A DNA stretch of 64,000 nucleotides from Aquirufa nivalisilvae (GTDB taxonomy: Bacteria > Bacteroidota > Bacteroidia > Cytophagales > Spirosomataceae), in NCBI RefSeq assembly GCF_004307455.1, contig NZ_SEWX01000004.1, forward strand, positions 124,001-188,000. The letters run 5' to 3'. The translations under genes and the position numbers were made by a program. The notes under the pieces are model-generated. The model worked only from the letters and a program-made list of their open reading frames with translations. It had not been told where the DNA came from and did not search any database. Below are positions 1 to 7,527 of the stretch, piece by piece (position 1 is the first letter of the stretch; every line of letters begins with the position of its first letter).

Positions 1-2
1 TG

Positions 3-2645
3 AATTTTTGTTTTGGGGATGGTTCAGGAATATTCAAAGCTAAAAGACTTTTGCCGATTGTCAATTTGGGAAATGGGACATTGAAAAACACGTATAAAAT
101 TGAATACACCTATCCAGCTCCCGCCTTGTTTTATAAAGTATCAGTGGCCATTCCCAATCGAAATGATGGTGTTAGAAATATCACTCGATCGGTGGAGGTG
201 CCTTTTTATGTAGAAACTATTTTTTCTATTAATTCAGGTTTAGGTCAAAATTCCACTCCTCTATTATTGAACCCTGCCGTTGATTTAACAGCGGTGGTCG
301 GCCAGCCATTCATTCATAATCCCAATGCTGTGGATGCGGAAGGCGATAGTTTGGCTTATCGGTTAACGGTTTCAAGATATGGAGATTATGAAACTTGTAA
401 TCCTACCAGTCGTGGAATCACTGCTCCTAATTTTAGGCAACCCAATGAAGTTTCTCCTATAGCGTCATCTTTTACCATTAACTCGTTGAATGGAGATTTA
501 ATTTGGGATTCTCCTCAGGAATTGGGTCTATACAACTGTGCATTTATAGTAGAAGAATGGAGAAATGGAGTTAAGATTTCGGAGACGGTGCGTGATATGC
601 AGATTGAGGTGAAAGATTTAGACAATAAAGGACCCAAAATCGTGGTGCCGCCAGATGTTTGTATTCAAGCAGGTGCCTTAATTAGGGAAACAATTACGGC
701 AGCCGATGTGGCGTCTAAGACGGGAAGATTAGATCCTGTGACTATCATCAGTTCAGGAAATGTATATCCGATTGATACATCTTATGCTATTAAGCAGCCA
801 TTTGCTACCTTTATTTCTACTCCAAAACAAACAGGAACAGCTACGGGTACTTTTACTTGGCAGACGGCTTGTCAGCATATTCGAAAAGAAACCTATGATA
901 TTTTCTTTAAAGCCGAAGATAATCCACCTACGGCTATTGGTGGAGGAGTGAAGTTGGTGGATAGTAAAATTTGGAAGATTAAAATTATTGCTCCTTCTGT
1001 TAAAAATTTAGTAGCTAAAATTCAGCCAACAAAAGGTTCAGCTATTTTGACATGGACTCCTTACACCTGTTCTTTACCGGGTGCTAAAATTATTGTATTC
1101 CGTAAGCAAGCTGCTTGCGCACCTGTAGTGAACAAATCATGCGAAACAGGTATGCAACTAACTGGATTTACAGAGATAGCTCGGTTAAACGCCAGTGAAG
1201 TTACCTATGAGGATACCAACAAAGGAACAGGCTTATTAAAGAATGCCAATTATGTCTATGTCTTGGTGGTGGTATTTACTAATTCTGCAGGACAAACAGA
1301 TTATAGTCCGATGTCGAATTCAAGTTGTGCTTTTATTCCATCATCAGCCCCATTGATGACCAATGTGTCTATTCAGAAAACAGATGCATCCAATGGTGAG
1401 ATATTGGTACGCTGGTCTCGTCCTTTAAATTTGGATACCAGTTTGTACAAAGGGCCTTACCAATATCAAGTTTTACGCGCAGAAGGAAATGGGTCGACTA
1501 ATTTTGTGGCAGTTGGAAGTCCAATTGCAGCTTCCATTTATGTGGCTAAAGGAGATACTTCTTTTGTAGACAAAGGATTAGCTACCGACTCAAAAAATTA
1601 TCGTTACCGAACAGATTTCTATTATACTTCCAATGGTCAATTCAAATTATTGGATTCACCTAGCCCTGCTGCTCAAGTGCAATTAGTTGCCCAATCAGCG
1701 GTTAGGTCTAATAAATTGGCTTGGTCTGCCGATGTACCTTGGTTAAATGACTTTCAAGTTCACCGCGTTTATCGCGAAACACCTCGTGGATCGGGTAAGT
1801 TTAATCAAATCACGGAAGTGTCAGTGGCTGGACCTAGTACCTATACATATACCGATCAGGGGACTGATTTTTATACCAAAGATGGTAAGTTTGATGTGAC
1901 GCTTTCACCTGACTCTACTTATTGTTATTATGTAGAAACCCTAGGTTCATATGGAGCGGGTTTCCCAGTGATGACCTTAATTAATGCGTCTAAAATTGTT
2001 TGTTTGAAACCTCAGTCGGATGTGAATCCATGTGCTCCGAAATTGAGTCTTTCAGCTCCAGATTGTGCTGCATTAGATGGTACTTTGAATTGTAATTTCA
2101 CCAGTTTTACGAACCAATTAACTTGGCAACCTACCTTAACGGGAACATGTGATCAAAGTATAGCGTCTTATCGCATTTATTATGCACCAAGTGCTGCTGG
2201 GCCATTTACTAAGATTGCTGAGGTGAGTGATTTGCGTTTTTTACATCAAAAGAAAGATTCGTTTATTGGGAGTTATTATGTGACGGCAATAAGTCAATTA
2301 GGGAAAGAAAGTCCGAAGAGTGAAACCTTGAACCAAGATAATTGTCCATCATTTGAATTGCCCAATTTGTTTAGCCCGAATGGAGATTTGAAAAACGATG
2401 TTTGGTTACCGATGCGTTGTCCTCGATTCGTGAAAACGGTAGTTTGTAAGATTGTAGATCGTTATGGGCAATTGATTTATGATTACAACGGAACAGGATC
2501 TGATTTTGGTTGGAATGGCAAAGATAGTTCGGGAAAAGACATGGCAGTTGGAACTTATTTTTATACCGTGGATGTTAGCTTTGATGTCAATGACCCTAGC
2601 TTGAAAACCAAGAGTTTGAAAGGCTGGGTTGAACTTGTTCGCTAA
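3..2645 (+). CDS. Large secreted protein with T9SS type B C-terminal domain (5'-truncated by window edge)
   Basis: The frame is open back to the left edge, so the start lies outside the window and only about the last 880 residues are seen. The visible part looks extracellular: an early cadherin/Ig-like stretch containing DAEGDSLAY, then several fibronectin-III-like segments with many scattered Cys. The last ~95 residues, with FSPNGDLKNDVW, DRYGQLIYDY and VGTYFYTV, match the gliding-motility-associated C-terminal domain (CHU_C type), a sorting signal for the type IX secretion system. The protein is therefore expected to cross the outer membrane and be anchored or released. No enzymatic domain is visible; an adhesin or matrix role is inference. 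Its TAA stop overlaps the ATG of the next gene by one base, which suggests co-translation. Confidence 0.85.
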   Translation, partial: NFCFGDGSGIFKAKRLLPIVNLGNGTLKNTYKIEYTYPAPALFYKVSVAIPNRNDGVRNITRSVEVPFYVETIFSINSGLGQNSTPLLLNPAVDLTAVVGQPFIHNPNAVDAEGDSLAYRLTVSRYGDYETCNPTSRGITAPNFRQPNEVSPIASSFTINSLNGDLIWDSPQELGLYNCAFIVEEWRNGVKISETVRDMQIEVKDLDNKGPKIVVPPDVCIQAGALIRETITAADVASKTGRLDPVTIISSGNVYPIDTSYAIKQPFATFISTPKQTGTATGTFTWQTACQHIRKETYDIFFKAEDNPPTAIGGGVKLVDSKIWKIKIIAPSVKNLVAKIQPTKGSAILTWTPYTCSLPGAKIIVFRKQAACAPVVNKSCETGMQLTGFTEIARLNASEVTYEDTNKGTGLLKNANYVYVLVVVFTNSAGQTDYSPMSNSSCAFIPSSAPLMTNVSIQKTDASNGEILVRWSRPLNLDTSLYKGPYQYQVLRAEGNGSTNFVAVGSPIAASIYVAKGDTSFVDKGLATDSKNYRYRTDFYYTSNGQFKLLDSPSPAAQVQLVAQSAVRSNKLAWSADVPWLNDFQVHRVYRETPRGSGKFNQITEVSVAGPSTYTYTDQGTDFYTKDGKFDVTLSPDSTYCYYVETLGSYGAGFPVMTLINASKIVCLKPQSDVNPCAPKLSLSAPDCAALDGTLNCNFTSFTNQLTWQPTLTGTCDQSIASYRIYYAPSAAGPFTKIAEVSDLRFLHQKKDSFIGSYYVTAISQLGKESPKSETLNQDNCPSFELPNLFSPNGDLKNDVWLPMRCPRFVKTVVCKIVDRYGQLIYDYNGTGSDFGWNGKDSSGKDMAVGTYFYTVDVSFDVNDPSLKTKSLKGWVELVR

Positions 2646-3019
2646 TGAAAATCCCCGTATTCATTGATGGTAATTGTCGATTTTGTCGCTTTTGTGCCAA
2701 AATCTTGCGACGCATGTGTGGAGATAAAATCCAAATTGAATATCAAGGGTCTCTTTTATTTCAAAGTTCGGTAGCGAAATATCCCGATTCAAATTGGGAA
2801 GTAGACAGTATCAAAGTACTTTATGGAGAAAAGGTTTGGATTAAATCTCAGGCTGTCGAAGTAGTCTTGCAATTAGCCCCTTGGTATTATCAAATCCTAC
2901 GTGTATTCTTTATTTTGCCCGATAAATTATTGGATAAGGGCTACGATTTTATTGCCAAGAACCGATTGATTTGGGGCAAATCCGTCGATGAATGTGAGAT
3001 TAACGACTTCGCAAAATAG
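2645..3019 (+). CDS. DUF393 (DCC family) thiol-disulfide oxidoreductase-like protein
   Basis: A 124-residue protein opening with FIDGNCRFCRFCAKIL, the D-G-x-C-x-x-C signature of the DUF393/DCC family, which is predicted to have a thioredoxin-like fold. The paired cysteines sit at the N-terminus as in the family. Substrate and partner are unknown. It starts on the last base of the preceding surface-protein gene (TAATG overlap), so the two are probably one transcript; a role in oxidising disulfides of the exported Cys-rich neighbour is tempting but there is no signal peptide. Its 3' end overlaps the convergent esterase gene by 20 bases. Confidence 0.75.
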   Translation: MKIPVFIDGNCRFCRFCAKILRRMCGDKIQIEYQGSLLFQSSVAKYPDSNWEVDSIKVLYGEKVWIKSQAVEVVLQLAPWYYQILRVFFILPDKLLDKGYDFIAKNRLIWGKSVDECEINDFAK

Positions 3020-4097
3020 GGGTCATTTGAGTAAATAATTTGGGTTCAAACATGATATCCCATTTTCTGGCGGCTTCTTCTAGACCAGCATAGTTGAAGT
3101 GAGTTCCATCCCAACGAAATCCTGCACCAACGATGGATTGCAGGTTAGCACCTTCCACTACATTTGGCAAGGTTTTCAACATGATATTTTGAGCCTCTTG
3201 AACGTGTAGGTCTTCTGTTTTATTGAGGCCTCGATTACTACGAGCCAGCATAAAACTAAGATTTTTACTCTGAAGGATTTCCCGAGTGTAATCCATATAA
3301 ATCCCCGTGTATTTGATAATGTTGTCCAAAGAGGTTGTGGCATCATTTTCTCCATGTATGACCAAAATGGCTCTTAATCCACTTTTAGGTACTTCGGATA
3401 ATATTTTGTTTTCAAAAAAGGAATAAGGATATCGCTTTTTCCAGTCGAACAGCGTACTGCTAAATTCCAAGCCCAAGGCTGATTTTCCCCATTGTTCAGA
3501 AGTAGACCCACCGATACCAGTACTATAAATTCGTATTGGAACTTGGTATCTATTTTTTAGTTTATCAGCGAGTCTTCCCCAAAAGGCTACAACATTATTG
3601 TCGGAATACTTGATGATCTCACACCATTCTTTGTCGTAATCTGTAAGTTCATAGGGAGGTTGACCTTCGGCAAGAGAGTGCCCAATTACGGCAAAAATTT
3701 CCCCTATTTTAAATGGAGTTTTACTTAAAACAGTATCGCTGATGGTTTTAGTATCTTGAATTAATTTGATTTCAGGGTAGTAACCACCAGCTTGTAAAAG
3801 GAATTCACCTTTAAAATTTGAGCCTTCTTTTGCTAAGTTGAGCCAATCGCTTTCTTTACCACCCAAAATGTTTTTGAATTTCACTTGAGCAGAGGTGAAA
3901 GATTGAGAACTTTGACCTATCAAAACGATTTTACCTTGATTATTGAGATCTAGTTGAACGAAAGTCCGGCTATTGGATACATCAATGGAAATACTTCCTA
4001 CTGGACTATTGATGGGATTGGTCTCTTCGGTTTTACAAGAAATAATGACTTGCAAGCTTAGAGATAATGCCAAAAGGATCAAAAATCGATTGAACAT
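3000..4097 (-). CDS. Lipoprotein SGNH/sialate O-acetylesterase-like hydrolase
   Basis: About 365 residues from the preferred start. The frame extends 31 codons further upstream, but an ATG at 4097 begins a clean lipoprotein signal peptide (MFNRFLILLALSLSL..IISC), so I take that start. An Ig-like N-terminal part precedes a hydrolase domain with the blocks expected of an SGNH/SASA esterase: IGHSLAEGQ (nucleophile Ser), STGIGGST, HGENDA and a C-terminal DGTHFNYAG carrying the Asp-x-x-His pair. It should be a surface or periplasmic carbohydrate esterase; the substrate is not predictable. It is transcribed divergently from fabD and converges with the DUF393 gene. Confidence 0.65.
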   Translation of the reverse strand: MFNRFLILLALSLSLQVIISCKTEETNPINSPVGSISIDVSNSRTFVQLDLNNQGKIVLIGQSSQSFTSAQVKFKNILGGKESDWLNLAKEGSNFKGEFLLQAGGYYPEIKLIQDTKTISDTVLSKTPFKIGEIFAVIGHSLAEGQPPYELTDYDKEWCEIIKYSDNNVVAFWGRLADKLKNRYQVPIRIYSTGIGGSTSEQWGKSALGLEFSSTLFDWKKRYPYSFFENKILSEVPKSGLRAILVIHGENDATTSLDNIIKYTGIYMDYTREILQSKNLSFMLARSNRGLNKTEDLHVQEAQNIMLKTLPNVVEGANLQSIVGAGFRWDGTHFNYAGLEEAARKWDIMFEPKLFTQMTPILRSR

Positions 4098-4117
4098 GCA
4101 ATTGAAATTTAGGAGCG

Positions 4118-4149
4118 TTTCAGATAGCCAGAAGATTAATTTATCTTTG
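4118..4149 (+). promoter_or_regulatory. Probable fabD promoter (Bacteroidota -33/-7 type)
   Basis: TATCTTTG at 4142-4149 is an exact match to the Bacteroidota -7 consensus TAnnTTTG. TTTC lies 20 bases upstream where TTTG is expected. The predicted start of transcription would leave a leader of roughly 40 bases before fabD. The -33 half is imperfect. Confidence 0.45.
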
Positions 4150-4197
4150 TCAAAGATTGTTAATCTTAAATCAAAAATATAACAAAACATAATAAAA

Positions 4198-5079
4198 ATG
4201 AAGGCATTCGTATTTCCCGGTCAAGGATCCCAGTTTTCAGGTATGGCCAAAGATTTATATGAGAACTTTGCTTTAGCGAAAGAAATCGTGGATGAGGCGG
4301 ATCAAATTTTGGGCTTTTCTTTATCAAAAGTCATGTTTGAGGGAACAGATGAGGATTTGAAACAAACGAAAGTAACCCAACCCGCTATTTATTTGCACTC
4401 TGTTTTAGTTGCCAAATTGGGAAAAAATTTTGCTCCAGACATGGTTGCAGGTCATTCATTAGGGGAGTTTTCAGCTTTGGTAGCGGCAGGTGGATTATCT
4501 TGGCAAGATGGATTGCGTTTGGTGTATCAAAGAGCCTTGGCGATGCAAAAAGCTTGTGAAATTGTACCAAGTACGATGGCAGCAGTTCTGGGATTAGCCG
4601 ATGCGGATATTGAAAGAATTTGTGGAGAATTAGAAGGAGAGGTCGTGGCAGCTAATTATAACTGTCCGGGCCAAGTGGTGATTTCGGGAAGTGTGTCTGG
4701 AATTGAAAAAGCGGCGGAGTTGTTGAAAGCGGCAGGTGCTAAGCGAGTTTTGACATTACCTGTCGGAGGGGCATTTCACTCGCCATTCATGGAGCCTGCT
4801 CGCGTGGAGTTGGCGGCTGCTATTGAAGCTACAACAATCGAAAGACCAATTTGTCCAATTTTCCAAAACGTTACGGCTAAGCCTTCACAAGATCCAGTTG
4901 AAATTAAGCGGAATTTAATTGCTCAATTGACAGGTGCAGTACGTTGGACTCAGTCGGTTGAAGCTATGGTGTCGGCAGGTGCCACAGACTTTATTGAGTG
5001 TGGTCCAGGTAAGGTTTTGCAAGGTTTAGTGAAGAAAATCAGTGCTGATGTTCAAGTTGCCTCTATGGAGTTGGCTTAA
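4198..5079 (+). CDS. fabD: Malonyl-CoA:ACP transacylase
   Basis: 293 residues, normal for FabD. It loads malonyl from CoA onto acyl carrier protein to feed type II fatty acid synthesis in the cytoplasm. Visible motifs are FPGQGSQFSGMA at the N-terminus, the nucleophile elbow GHSLGE (Ser87), the substrate Arg in VYQRALAMQ, the GQVVISG segment and the catalytic His in GAFHSPFMEP (His194). It stands alone, divergent from the esterase gene and with no fab neighbours, so it is probably a single-gene transcript. No obvious terminator follows before the tRNA. Confidence 0.96.
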   Translation: MKAFVFPGQGSQFSGMAKDLYENFALAKEIVDEADQILGFSLSKVMFEGTDEDLKQTKVTQPAIYLHSVLVAKLGKNFAPDMVAGHSLGEFSALVAAGGLSWQDGLRLVYQRALAMQKACEIVPSTMAAVLGLADADIERICGELEGEVVAANYNCPGQVVISGSVSGIEKAAELLKAAGAKRVLTLPVGGAFHSPFMEPARVELAAAIEATTIERPICPIFQNVTAKPSQDPVEIKRNLIAQLTGAVRWTQSVEAMVSAGATDFIECGPGKVLQGLVKKISADVQVASMELA

Positions 5080-5213
5080 GCAGCTTTGTCAAGTACAAAT
5101 TAAATGCTTGATTTAGAGCATTCAAGCTGATTTCGGATGAAATAATTCAATTTTTTTTGAAGCACATTTGATAATTCGCTTAGGAGGTCTTATTTTTGCA
5201 TTCGATTTGGAAT

Positions 5214-5284
5214 TGACCTATGGTGTAAAGGTAACACATCTGATTTTGGTTCAGTCGTTCTAGGTTCGAATCCTAGTAGGTCAA
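5214..5284 (+). tRNA. tRNA-Gln (anticodon TTG)
   Basis: A 71-nt cloverleaf can be folded by hand. The acceptor stem TGACCTA pairs with TAGGTCA (5277-5283), discriminator A5284; D stem GTGT/ACAC; anticodon loop TTTTGGT giving TTG (reads CAA/CAG); T stem CTAGG/CCTAG around TTCGAAT. U8 is present. The outermost anticodon-stem pair is U-U. No CCA is encoded. A strong terminator follows within ten bases. This is the intact copy of a duplicated gene. Confidence 0.93.
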
Positions 5285-5293
5285 CTACCCTTT

Positions 5294-5326
5294 CCCTCGC
5301 TGATTTTTCGGCGGGGGATTTTTTTT
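5294..5326 (+). terminator. Intrinsic terminator after tRNA-Gln
   Basis: A 10-bp stem CCCTCGCTGA/TCGGCGGGGG (with G-T pairs) closes a TTTT loop and is followed by eight T's. It ends the tRNA transcript. It is duplicated almost unchanged at 6681-6713. Confidence 0.85.
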
Positions 5327-5435
5327 GAGTTTAAGATTTTAAATTTCACGTTAGATTTAAGTATATGTGCTACTGATGCAATTATTAATTAATTAGCAGG
5401 GTTGGGTAACGATACTCAAATTCTTAGATTATCTA

Positions 5436-6032
5436 TTACGACCTTGCAAAAGCAAGCAATAAATGAATATCTCCGCGATCTGCAGCTCTCACCGCTTTTA
5501 AATACATTTTTCTAATTTCATTTTCGGTTGAATTATTATTTGCTCCCCAGCTAAATACGGGTAGTTTGTATAGTTTATCAATGATAATATCTGCCATTAG
5601 GCGACTATGTCTTCCATTTCCATTGGGAAAACAATGAATACTTACTATCCTATGTTTAATTCGAATTGCCATTTCGTCGGGTTGATAAATGTTGTTTTCG
5701 TACCAAAAACGAGCATCATCTAGTAGTTTTTTTAATTCTATTGGAATCTGCCATTTATCAACCCCTAAGTTTTTATTTGTTTTTCTGAATTTACCAGCCC
5801 ATTTCCATACATTAGCATACATTTTTTCATGTACCTTACATATAAATTCTTCAGTTAATATTTCTTCGGCCTTTCTAGTTCTCATGAGAGCCCATTGAAT
5901 AGCTTCTTCTATATTTTGTTGTTCGAATTCATCTAATTCTCCCCTGGTGGCAATACTAGGAATAAGAAGCCCTTCTTTTTCTTCTTCATCTAATGGAGTT
6001 TGCCCTTCATGATATTTTATTCTTAATCCCAT
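5436..6032 (-). CDS. Mobile mystery protein B, Fic/DOC family
   Basis: 198 residues with a Fic core: HCFPNGNGR at residues 133-141, followed by HSRL. Fic proteins usually transfer AMP or other nucleotide groups to target proteins using H-x-F-x-(D/E)-G-N-G-R; here the acidic metal-binding residue is Asn137, which as I recall is normal for the mobile mystery protein B subfamily. The pairing with an upstream HTH gene (10-base overlap at 6023-6032) is the diagnostic context for that subfamily, which is found mainly on plasmids and other mobile DNA. A toxin-antitoxin-like role is likely but the target is unknown. The pair lies between two tRNA-Gln copies, so it was probably acquired. Confidence 0.82.
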   Translation of the reverse strand: MGLRIKYHEGQTPLDEEEKEGLLIPSIATRGELDEFEQQNIEEAIQWALMRTRKAEEILTEEFICKVHEKMYANVWKWAGKFRKTNKNLGVDKWQIPIELKKLLDDARFWYENNIYQPDEMAIRIKHRIVSIHCFPNGNGRHSRLMADIIIDKLYKLPVFSWGANNNSTENEIRKMYLKAVRAADRGDIHLLLAFARS

Positions 6033-6481
6033 AGAATTTTTGGCATTTCTTGTTTTAAAGAATTCGTTCTTTCTTTTATGGCTTTCTCTATTCGCTCATT
6101 TGAGTTTTCCTGATCTTCCAGTTTCATCGTATTAGAAGTTCTCATCACTATTTTGGTGGCTAACTTCAATGCTTTTTTTTCTACGAAAGCATCTAGAGAA
6201 CCATCGATTGGAACAAAACCATATACTAATTTCATGTCTAAAGCTTCTCCCACCTCTCTTAATGCCTTAATGGTAATGGCACCTTCTTTTTCCCTTTTCT
6301 CTATATCAGCTATCCCTTGTTTTGATTTGGAGAGTTTATTTCCTAGTTGTAACATCGACATACCTAGGGAGGTCCGAATTGCTTTTATCCAACCAATTGG
6401 AGGTGTAATCACTTGATTAATAGAAGCCAACATCAACATTTTGTCATTTAATTGTTGGCGTTGCAATGATTTCTTGTTCAT
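6023..6481 (-). CDS. Mobile mystery protein A, HTH regulator / likely antitoxin
   Basis: 152 residues. After a basic N-terminus (NKKSLQRQQLNDKM) comes an XRE-type helix-turn-helix with the readable core SLGMSMLQLGNKLSKSKQG..DIEKREKEGAITIKALREVGEALDMKL. This layout, placed directly upstream of a Fic gene, is typical of mobile mystery protein A. It probably represses the pair through the three repeats just upstream of its start and restrains the Fic protein. Translational coupling to the Fic gene is suggested by the 10-base overlap. The start is the ATG right after the repeat array; no better in-frame ATG is nearby. Confidence 0.82.
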   Translation of the reverse strand: MNKKSLQRQQLNDKMLMLASINQVITPPIGWIKAIRTSLGMSMLQLGNKLSKSKQGIADIEKREKEGAITIKALREVGEALDMKLVYGFVPIDGSLDAFVEKKALKLATKIVMRTSNTMKLEDQENSNERIEKAIKERTNSLKQEMPKILWD

Positions 6482-6491
6482 AATATAAAGC

Positions 6492-6573
6492 TATAAGTTG
6501 ACTTTTTTCTGTAAAAGTAAATATATAAATTGACTTTTACAGAAAATTTGTAAAATTATAACTTGACTTTTTA
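6492..6573 (-). promoter_or_regulatory. Operator/promoter array of the Fic-HTH pair
   Basis: Three direct repeats of TATAA(G/A/C)TTGACTTTT start at 6492, 6524 and 6557, spaced 32-33 bases, about three helical turns. The middle one sits in an inverted repeat CTGTAAAAGT/ACTTTTACAG (6510-6542). All lie within 95 bases upstream of the HTH gene, as expected for autoregulation by its product. The exact transcription start is not visible. Confidence 0.6.
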
Positions 6574-6601
6574 GGTTTGAATCTTCCGATATATTTGGAA
6601 T

Positions 6602-6671
6602 TGACCTAAGGTGTAATGGTAACACATCTGATTTTGGTTCAGTCGTTCTAGGTTCGAATCCTTTAGGTCAA
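6602..6671 (+). pseudogene. Degenerate tRNA-Gln (TTG) copy
   Basis: Aligned to the intact gene at 5214, this copy keeps the acceptor stem, anticodon loop and T loop, but the 3' side of the T stem reads CCTT instead of CCTAG (one base lost, pairing broken). Position 8 is A instead of the nearly invariant U8. A three-pair T stem and loss of the U8-A14 contact should impair folding, so I call it a probable tRNA pseudogene created or left by the islet insertion. Some activity cannot be excluded from sequence alone. Confidence 0.7.
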
Positions 6672-6680
6672 CCACCCTTT

Positions 6681-6713
6681 CCCTCGCTGATTTTTCGGCG
6701 GGGGATTTTTTTT
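6681..6713 (+). terminator. Duplicated intrinsic terminator
   Basis: Same hairpin and T run as at 5294-5326. Here it follows the degenerate tRNA copy and shields the TPR lipoprotein gene from readthrough. Confidence 0.8.
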
Positions 6714-6796
6714 GTTTGGGAAATAAATCTAGAAAATAGGATTTTTGAAGAGCTGCACTTATTTTTAAAATCATCTTCAAATAAAAGCCCGTTCGA

Positions 6797-7294
6797 TTGA
6801 AATACTTGCTACTACTTTGTTTCATTATGCTGATTTCATGTACAGGTCAAGTACAATATCAATCAGGTATTTCTAAATTCTCTAATCAAGATTATTTGGG
6901 TGCAAACGTGGAATTTAGTGAGGCTTTACTAAAGGATAAGCGAAATGATGAAATCTATTTTGCACGAGCAGCCGCTCGAAGTTTAGCTGGTTATTATTCT
7001 TTGGCCATTGCTGATATGAACAAGGCAATCAGTTTGAATGATTCTCGTCCAGATTATTTTTATTTTCGTGGGTATTTTAAAGCACAACTAGCTTACCATA
7101 AAAGTGCGATCAACGATTATTCCAAGTGCATATCGATGGCTCCTTGGTATGTGGAAGTATATCGTCAACGGGCTGAATCATTTATTGCCATGGGTGACTT
7201 GACTGAGGCCTGCCTTGATCTTCAGGAGGCAATTGCTGCAGGGGATACATCTGCACGTAGTTTACAAATAAAATATTGTGTTAATAAGCCATGA
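6797..7294 (+). CDS. TPR-repeat lipoprotein
   Basis: 165 residues. A lipoprotein signal (KYLLLLCFIMLISC, Cys at residue 15) is followed by three to four tetratricopeptide repeats, e.g. YFARAAARSLAGYYSLAIADMNKAISL and FYFRGYFKAQLAYHKSAINDYSKCISM in pieces. TPRs bind partner proteins; the partner is unknown. The only start that gives the whole signal peptide is a TTG; a TAA lies five codons upstream. Its first 25 bases closely resemble the start of the esterase gene at 7528, where the same position is ATG. Confidence 0.75.
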   Translation: MKYLLLLCFIMLISCTGQVQYQSGISKFSNQDYLGANVEFSEALLKDKRNDEIYFARAAARSLAGYYSLAIADMNKAISLNDSRPDYFYFRGYFKAQLAYHKSAINDYSKCISMAPWYVEVYRQRAESFIAMGDLTEACLDLQEAIAAGDTSARSLQIKYCVNKP

Positions 7295-7527
7295 TTTTAT
7301 CTATCAAAACAGATGGAATAAATCTAGGTAGTCAACGATATATTGAGATTAAAGAATATGTTGCCATGTAGGACTATTTTTAATGCCTATTTCTCTACAT
7401 AATCGTAATTATTCATGCTACCAAAAGCCGAATCGTCGAGTCTTTGATTAATTGATTTCCCCATGCGGACTCTTTTTACTATTTTAGCACCCAAATTTTG
7501 AATCCAATAGCCCTCAAACGCCAAACT

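Larger units (their letters stand above)
5205..5327 (+). repeat. Left copy of tRNA-Gln/terminator direct repeat
   Basis: This ~123-base block (16 bases of leader, the whole tRNA-Gln and its terminator) recurs at 6593-6714 in the same orientation with only a few differences. The two copies bracket the Fic/HTH gene pair and lie 1,388 bases apart, like the duplicated ends of an integrated element. Confidence 0.85.
6593..6714 (+). repeat. Right copy of tRNA-Gln/terminator direct repeat
   Basis: Near-identical to 5205-5327: the same 16-base leader, tRNA-Gln sequence with a few changes, and the same terminator. The homology ends just after the T run on one side and at ATTTGGAATT on the other, so the duplicated block is bigger than the tRNA itself. 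Confidence 0.85.

Noticed and set aside
6571-6825. 84-codon minus-strand frame over the degenerate tRNA
   Set aside because: It covers a tRNA and its terminator and overlaps the lipoprotein start; no coding signature.
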